Source: an uncultured Clostridia bacterium (GTDB lineage Bacteria; Bacillota; Clostridia; Oscillospirales; Acutalibacteraceae). From it: a DNA stretch of 48,714 bases. Below are positions 33,767 through 42,104 of this stretch, piece after piece; position 1 is the stretch's first letter, and each line of letters opens with the position of its first letter. The DNA lies in assembly GCA_946186665.1 (NCBI GenBank), contig CAMHOE010000016.1:1-48714 (forward strand). The letters are read 5' to 3'. The notes below the pieces were generated by a model. It did not search any database, was not told where the DNA came from, and saw only the letters and a list, made by a program, of their open reading frames with translations. Made by a program: the position numbers and the translations under genes.

Positions 33767-35368
33767 TTACTCGTATGTATCGTAATCGTAGTCCTCGTCA
33801 GAATAGTAATCATCGTCTGAGTAGTAATCCTCATCAGAGCCGTAATCCTCGTCAGAGCCGTAATCTTCGTCCGTATCGGATACATCTGAAGAAACGTCTG
33901 ATACATCACTGCTTGTGCTAAGCCCTGCCTTCCGGAGATTTGCATTATGCTCCTCCATAGTTTCCGCATAGTATGCAACAGCGGGTTCGTCAGCTCTTGC
34001 CGGTCTGTGGCAGAAGTAATAGTAGTTGGTATCGGCAGGCATAAGCGCTGCTTCGATAGCCGCCATACCGGGGTTGCATATAGGTCCTGAGGGCAGTCCT
34101 TTTATCTTATATGTATCGTAGCTGCTCACAAATGTAAGTCTCTGTGATACGGGGACATCATCCTTCGACAGATACGGATAATACAGCGTAGAGTCAAGCT
34201 GTAGTTTATTGAGTCCGCTCTCGCCGTTTTTATTGACGCCGTCGTCCTTGACAGTTGCAAGTCTGTTGTGAAGTATCGAAGAGATGACAAACATATCGTC
34301 CCTGTCAGCAGCCTCTGCCTGTATGAGGGAAGCCATAGTGATAAGCTCCTCCATAGTCATGCCTGCCGCCTCTGCGCGCTTCTCGATGGTGACCTTCTTT
34401 TCAAAGCCTTCGACTCTGGACTTGGTGTTGTACATCTTCTTTCTGTAGTTTGCAAGGAATTTCATGATAACGGAGTCTACATCCTCGCCCACATAGAAGT
34501 CGTAGGTATCCGGGAACAGATAACCCTCAAGCTTATAATATCTGTCCGAAGCATTAGGTATGCTCTTTATGAACTCATAGTTCTCATCAAACTCATCGGA
34601 GTTGCACATCTTGAGGAACTCATCTGCGCTGCACACATCGCCCTCTTCAAGGAGCTTTGCATACTGTCTGAGAGACATACCCTCTGTGAACTGGAGTGTA
34701 ACAACGTCTGTTCTGTTCATATCGGACTGCATATAGTTGATTATCGCCTGATAGTCCTTGTTAGTCTCTATCTCAAAGGTACCCTGAGTAAAGCCGGATG
34801 TCGCCTTTGTGACGGTCGCAAAAAGCGTGAAGAAGCCTTTGTTTTTAATTACCTTTGAATCATACAGGATATCTGCTATCTGCTCTATACTCGCATCCTT
34901 CGGGATAGTGATAGTAACGCTGTTTTCCTCTTCACGTCCCACAGCCAAGAGGTCGTTCACGCCGGTCATAACGTACTCGCCTATCATAACGGACACAAAC
35001 AATATCATAACCATCCACACGGAACGGAAAACGATACGGTTTTTCTTTGCCTTTCGTCTGCGGCGTTTTCTGTCCGTTTTTTTGGCTTTTCTCATGCTGT
35101 GTTTATCTATCAGCTGGTCCTCGCTTTCGGGGACGCTGCTGTAGCTTGAAAGGTCATCAGGCTCCTCCTGAGCATCCTCCGGCTCTGCTTCTGCCGGCAT
35201 AGTGTCAAGCAGATCGTTTGTATCGCTTGCGAAGCTGTCCACCACAGCAAGGTCCACCTCATGGGGAGTGGAGCTGCTTATCTCTTTTTCATCCTCAAAG
35301 GACTCATCAAAATTTATCTTGAAGTTTGCTATTTTTTCCTGTCTTTTTCTTTCAAGCTCATCACTCAT
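33767..35368 (-). CDS. mltG: Endolytic murein transglycosylase MltG with acidic Asp/Tyr tail
   Basis: A 533-residue membrane-anchored enzyme that cuts nascent peptidoglycan and ends glycan strand synthesis. It has a ~110-residue charged cytoplasmic N-terminus, a KKTDRKRRRRKAKKNR basic stretch, one TM segment (~residues 113-135), a LysM-like part (ITIPKDASIEQIADILYDSKVI), then the YceG/MltG catalytic domain with MASLIQAEA (probable catalytic Glu352), LQLDSTLYYPY, YDTYKIKGLPSGPICNPG and ADTNYYYFC. The last ~45 residues are an unusual Asp/Ser/Tyr repeat (units of DEDYGS type). It is the third gene of a probable operon with the DJ-1 and cyclo-ligase genes, 54 bases behind the latter. Confidence 0.93.
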   Translation of the reverse strand: MSDELERKRQEKIANFKINFDESFEDEKEISSSTPHEVDLAVVDSFASDTNDLLDTMPAEAEPEDAQEEPDDLSSYSSVPESEDQLIDKHSMRKAKKTDRKRRRRKAKKNRIVFRSVWMVMILFVSVMIGEYVMTGVNDLLAVGREEENSVTITIPKDASIEQIADILYDSKVIKNKGFFTLFATVTKATSGFTQGTFEIETNKDYQAIINYMQSDMNRTDVVTLQFTEGMSLRQYAKLLEEGDVCSADEFLKMCNSDEFDENYEFIKSIPNASDRYYKLEGYLFPDTYDFYVGEDVDSVIMKFLANYRKKMYNTKSRVEGFEKKVTIEKRAEAAGMTMEELITMASLIQAEAADRDDMFVISSILHNRLATVKDDGVNKNGESGLNKLQLDSTLYYPYLSKDDVPVSQRLTFVSSYDTYKIKGLPSGPICNPGMAAIEAALMPADTNYYYFCHRPARADEPAVAYYAETMEEHNANLRKAGLSTSSDVSDVSSDVSDTDEDYGSDEDYGSDEDYYSDDDYYSDEDYDYDTYE

Positions 35369-35422
35369 AAGAGAAAGACCTCCTTTTATCTTTATTGGCA
35401 GCGGTCAGAGAAATTCAGAAAC

Positions 35423-36007
35423 TCAGCTGTTCCTCCTGAAATACTTTTCCGTCACCAGTATATCCACAGGCTTGTCGTACTTTCCTGTGGGAAGTTTCCA
35501 TTTTACACAGTCGCTGTAGCATATCCCCACAGTAACTCCATTGTAGCCCTGCAAAAATCTGTCGTAATATCCCTTGCCGTAGCCCAGACGATATCCTCTT
35601 GTATCAAAGGACATACCCGGCACTACACATATGCTCCGTGCCATATCCACAAGCATTCTGCACCTGCTCACATCAGGCTCCAGCACACCGAAGCAGCCGC
35701 TTTCAAGCTGAGAAAGGGAGCTTATCAGGTAAAACTCCATGAGTCTTGTCCCCTCCACACAGCGCGGAACTGCCACTTTCTTTCCGTCAGACAGAGCCTT
35801 TTCGATAAGCATCAGCGTATCCACCTCTATGTCCTTTGACACATAGGTCAGTACGGTACGGGCATTTTTATATTGGTACAGAGATACAAGCTTTGCAAGT
35901 ATAGCCCTGTCATATTGAAGCTTCTGTTCAGGTGAAAAGCCCGATCTTACAGCTCGGTACTTTTCCCTGAGTGTATTCTTGGCTTTTTTCAGATCTCTTA
36001 TCTGCAT
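35423..36007 (-). CDS. 5-formyltetrahydrofolate cyclo-ligase
   Basis: A 194-residue enzyme (MTHFS/YgfA family) that converts 5-formyl-THF to 5,10-methenyl-THF with ATP, recycling the dead-end folate. Family motifs are the N-terminal KNTLREKYRAVRSGFSPEQK and the glycine-rich RLGYGKGYYDRFL near residue 145. The C-terminal VDILVTEKYFRR is typical. The start overlaps the end of the DJ-1 gene by 10 bases, indicating translational coupling. Together with FolT at 47344 it points to active folate handling. Often named fau/ygfA or yqgN. Confidence 0.94.
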   Translation of the reverse strand: MQIRDLKKAKNTLREKYRAVRSGFSPEQKLQYDRAILAKLVSLYQYKNARTVLTYVSKDIEVDTLMLIEKALSDGKKVAVPRCVEGTRLMEFYLISSLSQLESGCFGVLEPDVSRCRMLVDMARSICVVPGMSFDTRGYRLGYGKGYYDRFLQGYNGVTVGICYSDCVKWKLPTGKYDKPVDILVTEKYFRRNS

Positions 36008-36540
36008 TGTATGGAAGCCTTTACTTTATTTGCAGTATCCTCACCCATGAGCTGTGCAAGCAGAGCAAGTCCGAATTCTACGGACACTCCCATACCCTTT
36101 GCGGTAACGATATTTCCATCTGTACATACATAGTCATCTGTCGGTATATATCCTTTAAGCTCACTCTCGAAGGAAGGATAACAGACAGCCTTTTTTCCCT
36201 CAAGCAGACCCAGATGTCCCAACACAGAGGGCGCGGCGCATATAGCACCGATAAGCTTATTATTTTCTGCGCAGTATTTCACAGCATCGATGACCGTCTT
36301 ATTTTTTTCAAGGTTAAGAGTTCCGGGCATACCTCCCGGCAGAACAACGCCGTCTGCTCCGGACATATCCTTAAGGTCGCTGTCAGCGATATCGGCAGTT
36401 ATTTTTATGCCATGAGAGCCTGTAACGGCAGTGCCGCCCACGCCGACAGTTTTAACTTCAACTCCGCCCCTGCGCAGAACATCCACAGGAGTAAGAGCTT
36501 CTATTTCTTCAAGTCCGTTTGCAAGAAACACATATATCAT
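35998..36540 (-). CDS. DJ-1/PfpI family protein
   Basis: I place the start at ATG 36540 (MIYVFLANGLEEIEALTPVDVLRRGG), because GGAGG lies about 9 bases upstream; the product has 180 residues. Motifs: GLEEIEA with the conserved Glu, VVLPGGMPGTLNL, and the nucleophile elbow AICAAPSVLG with the reactive cysteine of the DJ-1 group. Members include deglycase-like, chaperone-like and ThiJ-named proteins; the precise activity is uncertain. It overlaps the following cyclo-ligase gene by 10 bases and lies about 110 bases after the subtilase, so it may be read through from there. Confidence 0.92.
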   Translation of the reverse strand: MIYVFLANGLEEIEALTPVDVLRRGGVEVKTVGVGGTAVTGSHGIKITADIADSDLKDMSGADGVVLPGGMPGTLNLEKNKTVIDAVKYCAENNKLIGAICAAPSVLGHLGLLEGKKAVCYPSFESELKGYIPTDDYVCTDGNIVTAKGMGVSVEFGLALLAQLMGEDTANKVKASIQCR

Positions 36541-36650
36541 AATTTTTTCCTCCATCCACAGTTTTATTCTTTTCCGCTGATCAGAAAAACCCTTATTACT
36601 ATTAAACCGTAATTCTCTCATCTTGTCAACCATTATCCTTTATTCACATT

Positions 36651-39600
36651 TCAAATTTTATTAACATGTATTTTTCTCAGGATAAATGAGACGACACAGA
36701 TAAGCAGGAGAGTTCCTATAAGTACTACAGCGTAGAGGGGTTCGTCAGCATCATCCTGTACAATGCTGTCCTCTGAAGAGTCGGCTTCAACGGCAGACTC
36801 CGTCTCTGAAGCTTCGTCCTCGCTTTCCTCTTCGACGTACTCTGTTTTGAATACTACAGTCTGTTCAGAACTGAAATCAAGCTTGCTGTTGTTTATCTCT
36901 ACAATAGCGGTAGTGTTTTCAAGCTCGTATTCCTCTTCGTCAAAGCTTATATCGGCTTTGTAGTAATCCGGCGCAAGAGACTCAAACATTACACTGCCAG
37001 TCTTGTCCGTAGTCAGACTCTTGCTGCCAACAGTTACGGTAATGCCCTTTGCCGGATGCCCCTCAGCGTCTTTGAATACAAATTCCGCAGTTCCGTATAC
37101 TATCGTGTCCGCTACCTTTGCATCAGACACATTCTTTGCCTCGTCATAAGCCTTGAACACTATTTTTAAAGTTGAACACTGCTCAGACCATGAGGATGTC
37201 CTGATGGTAAGCTTTGTAAGCTCATCTTTAAGCTCTGTGATGTCATAGATCCATGTGACAGTACCGTCTTTTACAGTCGTATCCTTCAGCGTATATGCCG
37301 TATCGGAAATATATCCGGCTTCTATAAGTGAATCAAGCGTATCATTATAGTCGTAGCTTTTATCGCTCTCGGAATAGGTAGCAGCATAAAGCTCAAAACC
37401 GGAAATACTGTAATTGTCCTTTGCAGACAGGGCAAGATATATCTTACCGTTATCGGCATAAGTCTCGCTCCTGACTTCTGTGGGACCGCTGCTGTCTATT
37501 ACGATACTGAAATCCCTGCTCACTTCATCCGACAGACTGCCGTCCGCCTTGCAGCACCTTGCGGAGACTGTATAGGTATATCGTCCGTCCTCTGCATTTT
37601 CAAAAGCCTTTTCAAGCGGCAAAGCATTTCTCATCAGCTTTTCAAAGGGTCTGATATCACTGCTTCTGTAATTGCCTGACGAACCCAGAACAGTCCTTAC
37701 AAGCTCATTGCCGCTGCTGTCCGTAAGGGTCACTGTAAGGTCATATACATTGCAAAGCGTATAGAAGTCCGGCATTATAAAGGCACTGCCATAAGCGCTG
37801 TCGTCAGTTACATTCCTGACCGCATCGGCGGAAAAGAAAATATCACCGTCATATTCAAGCATTGCGGTGTAGTCATATCCGCTGCCGTTCACTGCCACTG
37901 CCGCAAGTGAGCTTTCAAAACCGGTAGAACACGGTTCCTCGTCATATATAGTACTGTCAAAGGGGCTTGTTCCGCCGAACTCTCCGCAAAAGCCTGCAAA
38001 CGGTATGTGAAGCTCCACGTCCGAGTCCGTTCTTGCGAGGAACACATATCCGTCAAGATAGAACCCGTTCGGGAACTTTTCAAGGTGCTTTGTCAGCAGC
38101 TCGCCCTTTGATGTCATTGCCGCCGTCACATCCACAGTCTCCCCTGCCGGCACAGTGATAGTATCAACGGCTTCACCGTCAACCATAAAGCTTATCTCAA
38201 ACGCACTGTTCAAAGGCTGAGGTATCAGCGTATTAATCAGCTTTCCGTTATCACCCTTTGTAAAGCTGTCAGTCTGTATTACACATGAGGGAACAAAGCT
38301 CTGTTCCTCTTCTGTGATATTCGTCACTGAAAATGATATACCGTATTCTCCGCTTGTGCCGTCTCCGATACTGTAGATAAAATCTCTGCTGCCCTCTGCG
38401 TCAATAAGCGCGCCGCATCCTATCGCAGCACCGATATCCGCTTTGCCGTATCCCTGTAAGCGAGGGGACTCATACACATCTCCGCCCCTGACAGTAGTGT
38501 CTGCTTTGAAAAGCTTACTGCTGCTGAACATCATAGACTTGACACGTTCCTTTATCCGGATATCAGACAGACCTGAAGTATTTTCAAGCAGATATTGTTT
38601 CAGCACTGCAAAGGCGCCTGCTGCGGTGACAGATGACTGCGAAGTTCCGCTGTATATATCATAACCGCCCTTTGCCCTGGCTGAATATACATTTTCACCT
38701 GCTGTCAGTATTCTCGGTGAAAGCTTCAGCTCCTTGTTTACGGCATAGGAGTCAAATCCGGATATTCCGGTAAAGCTGTTATCAGTTTCTATCATTCCGT
38801 ATCTGTAGGGCAAAAACTCACCCTCAGGCGCATTTTCAAAGAATGTGCTGTATTCCTCCGGAAGGATGATAAATGGCATCCCCCACTGATAATCCTGCGG
38901 AAGTTCGATTTCGTATCCATCAGCGATAACTGCAACGGCAGAAGCACTGTAATAGCTTGCTGTGCTGATAATGTCCGCTGCCGCAAGCTCGCCCTGGTCA
39001 AGCACAACAAGACAGTCCGTCACATCCTCGCCTTCGTAATCCTCTTTAGCGCCGGTACTGCCAAGATATACATAATTACCCGTCTCAGTAAAGACATCCG
39101 AGAGCAGCACATCCGATAGGTCTTTATATTTCAGCTCATCTGCGCTGTCGTTTTCCATATCGTTTCCGTTCACAGAAATGCAGGAATAAATTCTTGTGCC
39201 GCTGTCGCAGGACGCCGCAGTCACAACACCGTCAAAATCCGAGATATAGTTTTCCGTGCCGTAATATATATCATTTGTATATATCACCTTTCCCGAATCA
39301 GTAACAGAGCCATTGCTGCCGCCGTTTCCTGCTGCGCATACAATTATCACATCCGTCCGGTCCAGCTTGCTGAAAATAACATCCAGCAGTTCTTCATTAT
39401 CCGAAACATCATAGCTGCCGAAGCTGAGGTCGATAACATCCGTACCAAGCTTCATACTGTCGTCAAGAGCCGCAAGAAAAGCGTCCGTCTGAATGATGAT
39501 ATTTCCGTATCCGTCACGTCCGCCGGAGACCTTCATCAAAGCAAGCTGGGCATCAAAGGCAACACCCCTGAAGCTTTCGTCCGATTGCAGTCCGTTGTTG

Positions 39601-40796
39601 CCTGCCGCAGCAGCAGCAGCCGCTGTGCCATGATTTAATTCCGCATCAGCCGTATCCGTGTCGTTCTCTGAGTAATCATAGGCAAAGGGTATCTTTGAGC
39701 TGACATATATCTTATCAGAGCCGATTCCGGACGCCGTATTGAAGCTTATCTTGCCGTACAGTGTACTAAGCGTTTCCATACTGACCGGTGCTTCATAGGG
39801 CTGTTCCGAGAACACCTCATGTCCTGTATCGAATTCACTGTCAATTACCGATATCAGCATACCACGTCCGGTATAACCTTCTGCATAGGCTTCTTCTGCG
39901 CCAAGAAGCTTTTCATAGACTTCCACCGCTTCTCCGGTGACGATATGGTCACTGTCATCCTCATCCGACAGCTCCGTATCCGAAGCTTCACCGGACACTT
40001 CACCGGACGCTTCACCTGATATTTCGCCGGACACTTCACCCGATATTTCGCCGGACACTTCACCCGATATTTCGCCGGACACTTCACCCGAAACATCACC
40101 GTAAGACTCTGACGCAGTCACCTCAGCTTCAAGAGAAGCTTCCTCATTTACTGTTTCCGTATAGCTTTCGTCATGAAGAGCGCTATTCTGTTCATCATGA
40201 CCGCCGACTTCATCGACACTGCCGTCACCGGTGCCGGACACGTGGTCAAACGACACAGGCTCCTGTGAATTATCAAAGGTCGTATCATCACCGCAGAGAA
40301 CATAGACAGCCTTAACGCCGTTGAATTTTTCTATCTTGCTTTTTGCGCTGAGCGGTGCCTTTACAGTAAGACCGTTGATTATCGCAGAGAAAACCCGTCC
40401 GCCGCTGAAATCAGAATCCGACACAAGCTTTTTTATACCCGCCTTTGCAACAGCCTGACTCTTCTTTATGGCATCACAATAACGCTTGCCGTCAGAGGAA
40501 AGTATCAGTTCATTGACACTCTGATATTCTCCGCCGGACCCAAGCACCACATCAACAAGAGACTCCTCTTCAAGCTCCACAAGAAAAGTCACTGTCTCAT
40601 CATTAATGACCGTGACATCCTCTTTCGGAGTGCTGTTCTCATTTTTGTTCTTATTTACAATATTCTTTTTTGACTTATCTACGGATGACACCTCAGGCTC
40701 TTGTGTTTCATGAAGTCTGAGGTCTATCACCGGCAGTGCAATTATCGCAGCCGTAAGAACGACCGCAAGCACTGCAAGCCATATACCTTTTTTCAT
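36651..40796 (-). CDS. Surface-anchored subtilisin-like serine protease (S8)
   Basis: A 1,381-residue protease. Signal/anchor at residues 4-24; I9-like propeptide ~residues 65-167 (FLVELEEESLVDVVLGSGGEY, VFSAIINGLTVKAPLSAKSKIEKFNGVKAVYV); a low-complexity acidic linker with SGEV/SGEI repeats (236-272); S8 catalytic domain with Asp319 (LISVIDSEFD), His389 (NHGTAAAAAAAGN), oxyanion Asn491 (CAAGNGG) and Ser719 (YSGTSQSSVTAAG). A PA-like insert lies at ~555-650, then beta-rich Fn3-like and CarboxypepD-reg-like domains, an acidic stalk and a C-terminal TM (LYAVVLIGTLLLICVVSFIL) with a short basic tail. All catalytic residues are present. It is probably cell-bound and processes surface proteins or host/plant protein; a C5a-peptidase-like layout, but no LPXTG. 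Confidence 0.92.
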   Translation of the reverse strand: MKKGIWLAVLAVVLTAAIIALPVIDLRLHETQEPEVSSVDKSKKNIVNKNKNENSTPKEDVTVINDETVTFLVELEEESLVDVVLGSGGEYQSVNELILSSDGKRYCDAIKKSQAVAKAGIKKLVSDSDFSGGRVFSAIINGLTVKAPLSAKSKIEKFNGVKAVYVLCGDDTTFDNSQEPVSFDHVSGTGDGSVDEVGGHDEQNSALHDESYTETVNEEASLEAEVTASESYGDVSGEVSGEISGEVSGEISGEVSGEISGEASGEVSGEASDTELSDEDDSDHIVTGEAVEVYEKLLGAEEAYAEGYTGRGMLISVIDSEFDTGHEVFSEQPYEAPVSMETLSTLYGKISFNTASGIGSDKIYVSSKIPFAYDYSENDTDTADAELNHGTAAAAAAAGNNGLQSDESFRGVAFDAQLALMKVSGGRDGYGNIIIQTDAFLAALDDSMKLGTDVIDLSFGSYDVSDNEELLDVIFSKLDRTDVIIVCAAGNGGSNGSVTDSGKVIYTNDIYYGTENYISDFDGVVTAASCDSGTRIYSCISVNGNDMENDSADELKYKDLSDVLLSDVFTETGNYVYLGSTGAKEDYEGEDVTDCLVVLDQGELAAADIISTASYYSASAVAVIADGYEIELPQDYQWGMPFIILPEEYSTFFENAPEGEFLPYRYGMIETDNSFTGISGFDSYAVNKELKLSPRILTAGENVYSARAKGGYDIYSGTSQSSVTAAGAFAVLKQYLLENTSGLSDIRIKERVKSMMFSSSKLFKADTTVRGGDVYESPRLQGYGKADIGAAIGCGALIDAEGSRDFIYSIGDGTSGEYGISFSVTNITEEEQSFVPSCVIQTDSFTKGDNGKLINTLIPQPLNSAFEISFMVDGEAVDTITVPAGETVDVTAAMTSKGELLTKHLEKFPNGFYLDGYVFLARTDSDVELHIPFAGFCGEFGGTSPFDSTIYDEEPCSTGFESSLAAVAVNGSGYDYTAMLEYDGDIFFSADAVRNVTDDSAYGSAFIMPDFYTLCNVYDLTVTLTDSSGNELVRTVLGSSGNYRSSDIRPFEKLMRNALPLEKAFENAEDGRYTYTVSARCCKADGSLSDEVSRDFSIVIDSSGPTEVRSETYADNGKIYLALSAKDNYSISGFELYAATYSESDKSYDYNDTLDSLIEAGYISDTAYTLKDTTVKDGTVTWIYDITELKDELTKLTIRTSSWSEQCSTLKIVFKAYDEAKNVSDAKVADTIVYGTAEFVFKDAEGHPAKGITVTVGSKSLTTDKTGSVMFESLAPDYYKADISFDEEEYELENTTAIVEINNSKLDFSSEQTVVFKTEYVEEESEDEASETESAVEADSSEDSIVQDDADEPLYAVVLIGTLLLICVVSFILRKIHVNKI
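39981..40091 (-). repeat. In-frame SGEV/SGEI tandem repeat in the subtilase linker
   Basis: Nine consecutive four-residue units (SGEV, SGEI, SGEA) at residues 236-272, coded by 12-bp repeats that pair up as a 24-bp unit. Such tracts expand and shrink by slippage, changing the linker length between propeptide and protease. Confidence 0.85.
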
Positions 40797-40825
40797 TTAC
40801 TTCTCCTCAGCTATACAAAGCCAAT

Positions 40826-40880
40826 TGTAGTGGAAAGTGCTTAGTGTTTAGTGGGCAGCAATTAATTCCACTTTCCACAT
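40826..40880. repeat. Heptad tract upstream of the subtilase
   Basis: Drifting heptads (AGTGGAA, AGTGCTT, AGTGTTT, then ATTCCAC, TTTCCAC) lie between the DUF218 stop and the subtilase start. Confidence 0.7.
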
Positions 40881-40892
40881 TTTTATAGAAAA

Positions 40893-41657
40893 TTACTTGA
40901 TAAAAAGTTCCGCTGTAACTGCGAGTATCTCTCTTGTAGTGAAGTTAGCGGCGAGAAACAGCGGCGTCCTTGCAGGGACGGCACCACAGCTGAAGCCTGC
41001 CTTTTCAGCCACAAAAGCAGCTCTCATTTCGTGAAAGCCATCCGTAACGATCGCAAGCTCCCTGTTAAGTCCATTCTTTTCAATTATCTCACCTGTAAAG
41101 CGCAGGTTCTCTTCTGTATTTTCGGAGCGATCTTCCATATACAGTCTTGAAGGGTCAATGCCCATTTTCACAAGGCGGTCATACATACACTGAGCTTCGC
41201 TTATTCTTTCATTACTGCCCTTACCTCCCGACAGCACGCATTTTGCATCGGGATGCTCCTCAAGGTAGTCAAAAGCCGCTTCAATGCGTCTTGAAAGCAT
41301 AAGGCTTGGCTGGTCGCCGTTCACCTGACAGCCCAGAACCACCACTGTAGCGGACGGCTCCGGAGTTCTGTGAGAATAATACGTCATTGCCCCCAGCACC
41401 GCAGCAACATATACAACCCCGGCTATAAGCAAAACAATGAGGACATTAAAAAGAATATTCAAATACTTATTCCTCCTGCATTTTTTCACCCAATCAGAGA
41501 TAACATCAAAAAACAGAGCAGCAGCGCCTATGATACCAAAGAAAGCAATTCCGACAACACTGCCTATTGTCACAATAGATGAAGCGACATACCAATATAT
41601 CATACCGGCGCAGGCTATCGTCACTGCAAACCTGATAATATTTTTTACAACATTCAT
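40893..41657 (-). CDS. YdcF/SanA-like DUF218 membrane protein
   Basis: I place the start at ATG 41657 (MNVVKNIIRFAVTI), preceded by AGGGGAC; frames reaching further upstream translate only heptad repeats. The 254-residue protein has three hydrophobic segments (residues ~8-28, 32-55 and 70-92) and a DUF218 domain: ATVVVLGCQVNGDQPSLMLSRRIEAAFDYL, CVLSGGKGSNERISEAQCMYDRL, LYMEDRSENTEENLRF, AIVTDGFHEMRAAFVAEKAG. The family (E. coli SanA, ElyC, YdcF) acts in envelope maintenance and may bind nucleotide or lipid-carrier substrates. It is a single-gene unit with its own promoter at 41768. Confidence 0.87.
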   Translation of the reverse strand: MNVVKNIIRFAVTIACAGMIYWYVASSIVTIGSVVGIAFFGIIGAAALFFDVISDWVKKCRRNKYLNILFNVLIVLLIAGVVYVAAVLGAMTYYSHRTPEPSATVVVLGCQVNGDQPSLMLSRRIEAAFDYLEEHPDAKCVLSGGKGSNERISEAQCMYDRLVKMGIDPSRLYMEDRSENTEENLRFTGEIIEKNGLNRELAIVTDGFHEMRAAFVAEKAGFSCGAVPARTPLFLAANFTTREILAVTAELFIK

Positions 41658-41692
41658 TTTCTGTCCCCTACAACCATTTAGTCCGAAGCGCA

Positions 41693-41765
41693 GAGCCCGA
41701 AGCTCAAAACTCAAAGCCCGAAGCTCAAAGCTCAAAGCCCGAAGCTCAAAAACCTTCAACTCATT
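41693..41765 (-). repeat. Heptad array in the DUF218 leader
   Basis: About ten heptads of AAGCTCA/AAGCCCG type arranged as three 21-bp super-units, between the promoter (41768) and the start codon (41657). It will be the main part of the mRNA leader. Confidence 0.88.
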
Positions 41766-41767
41766 AG

Positions 41768-41796
41768 ATTTTATCACTATCTCCCCCCAAAGTCAA
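41768..41796 (-). promoter_or_regulatory. Promoter of the DUF218 gene with G6 spacer
   Basis: -35 TTGACT (41791-41796), 17 bases containing six consecutive G, -10 TAAAAT (41768-41773). The same G-run occurs in the promoters at 46604 and 48149. Confidence 0.75.
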
Positions 41797-41799
41797 CAC

Positions 41800-42051
41800 A
41801 GTGCAGAGCCTGCTGTTTCGGCTGTTCTTTCCGGACATATAGTTTCTTTCTCTACTCAACTTTATGCGCCTGTATATTCCAATGTACAATGCAATAGCTC
41901 TAAGCTCAGAGTTCCACTCAGCAGTCGCAGACGTATACAACAATAGCCAAAGCACTCCCTTAGGAGTGCGACGCGGACGGTCTTTAGTAAAGTCTATGCG
42001 TTGTTAAGTTGTCCAGCGGGGTCACCCGCTATTCACTATTATATAGTGTTT
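41800..42051. repeat. Repeat island downstream of the Bax-inhibitor gene
   Basis: GTGCAGAGCCTGCTGTTTCGG and GGACATATAGTTTCTTTC modules (41800-41880). On the minus strand (41930-42033) follow modules 1-5 of the composite element: GCGGGTGACCCCGC, TGGACAACTTAACAACGCA, ACCGTCCGCGTC, CACTCCTAAGGGAGTG and TTTGGCTATTG. The order reads outward from the 3' end of the Bax-inhibitor gene. Confidence 0.8.
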
Positions 42052-42085
42052 TGTCCCGAAGAAGTCGTGCGACCTCTTCGGGACA
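42052..42085 (-). terminator. Strong hairpin at the end of the Bax-inhibitor gene
   Basis: TGTCCCGAAGA (42052-42062) pairs with TCTTCGGGACA (42075-42085), with an inner GTCG/CGAC stem. There is no U-tract on the minus strand, so it is a stabilising 3' stem or an imperfect terminator. Confidence 0.6.
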
Positions 42086-42104
42086 TGATAGTGCGTGTTG
42101 AGTT

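Noticed and set aside
41658-41777. An upstream extension of the DUF218 protein (FELRALS repeats).
   Set aside because: It translates the heptad array and overlaps the promoter at 41768; AGGGGAC before ATG 41657 gives a better start.
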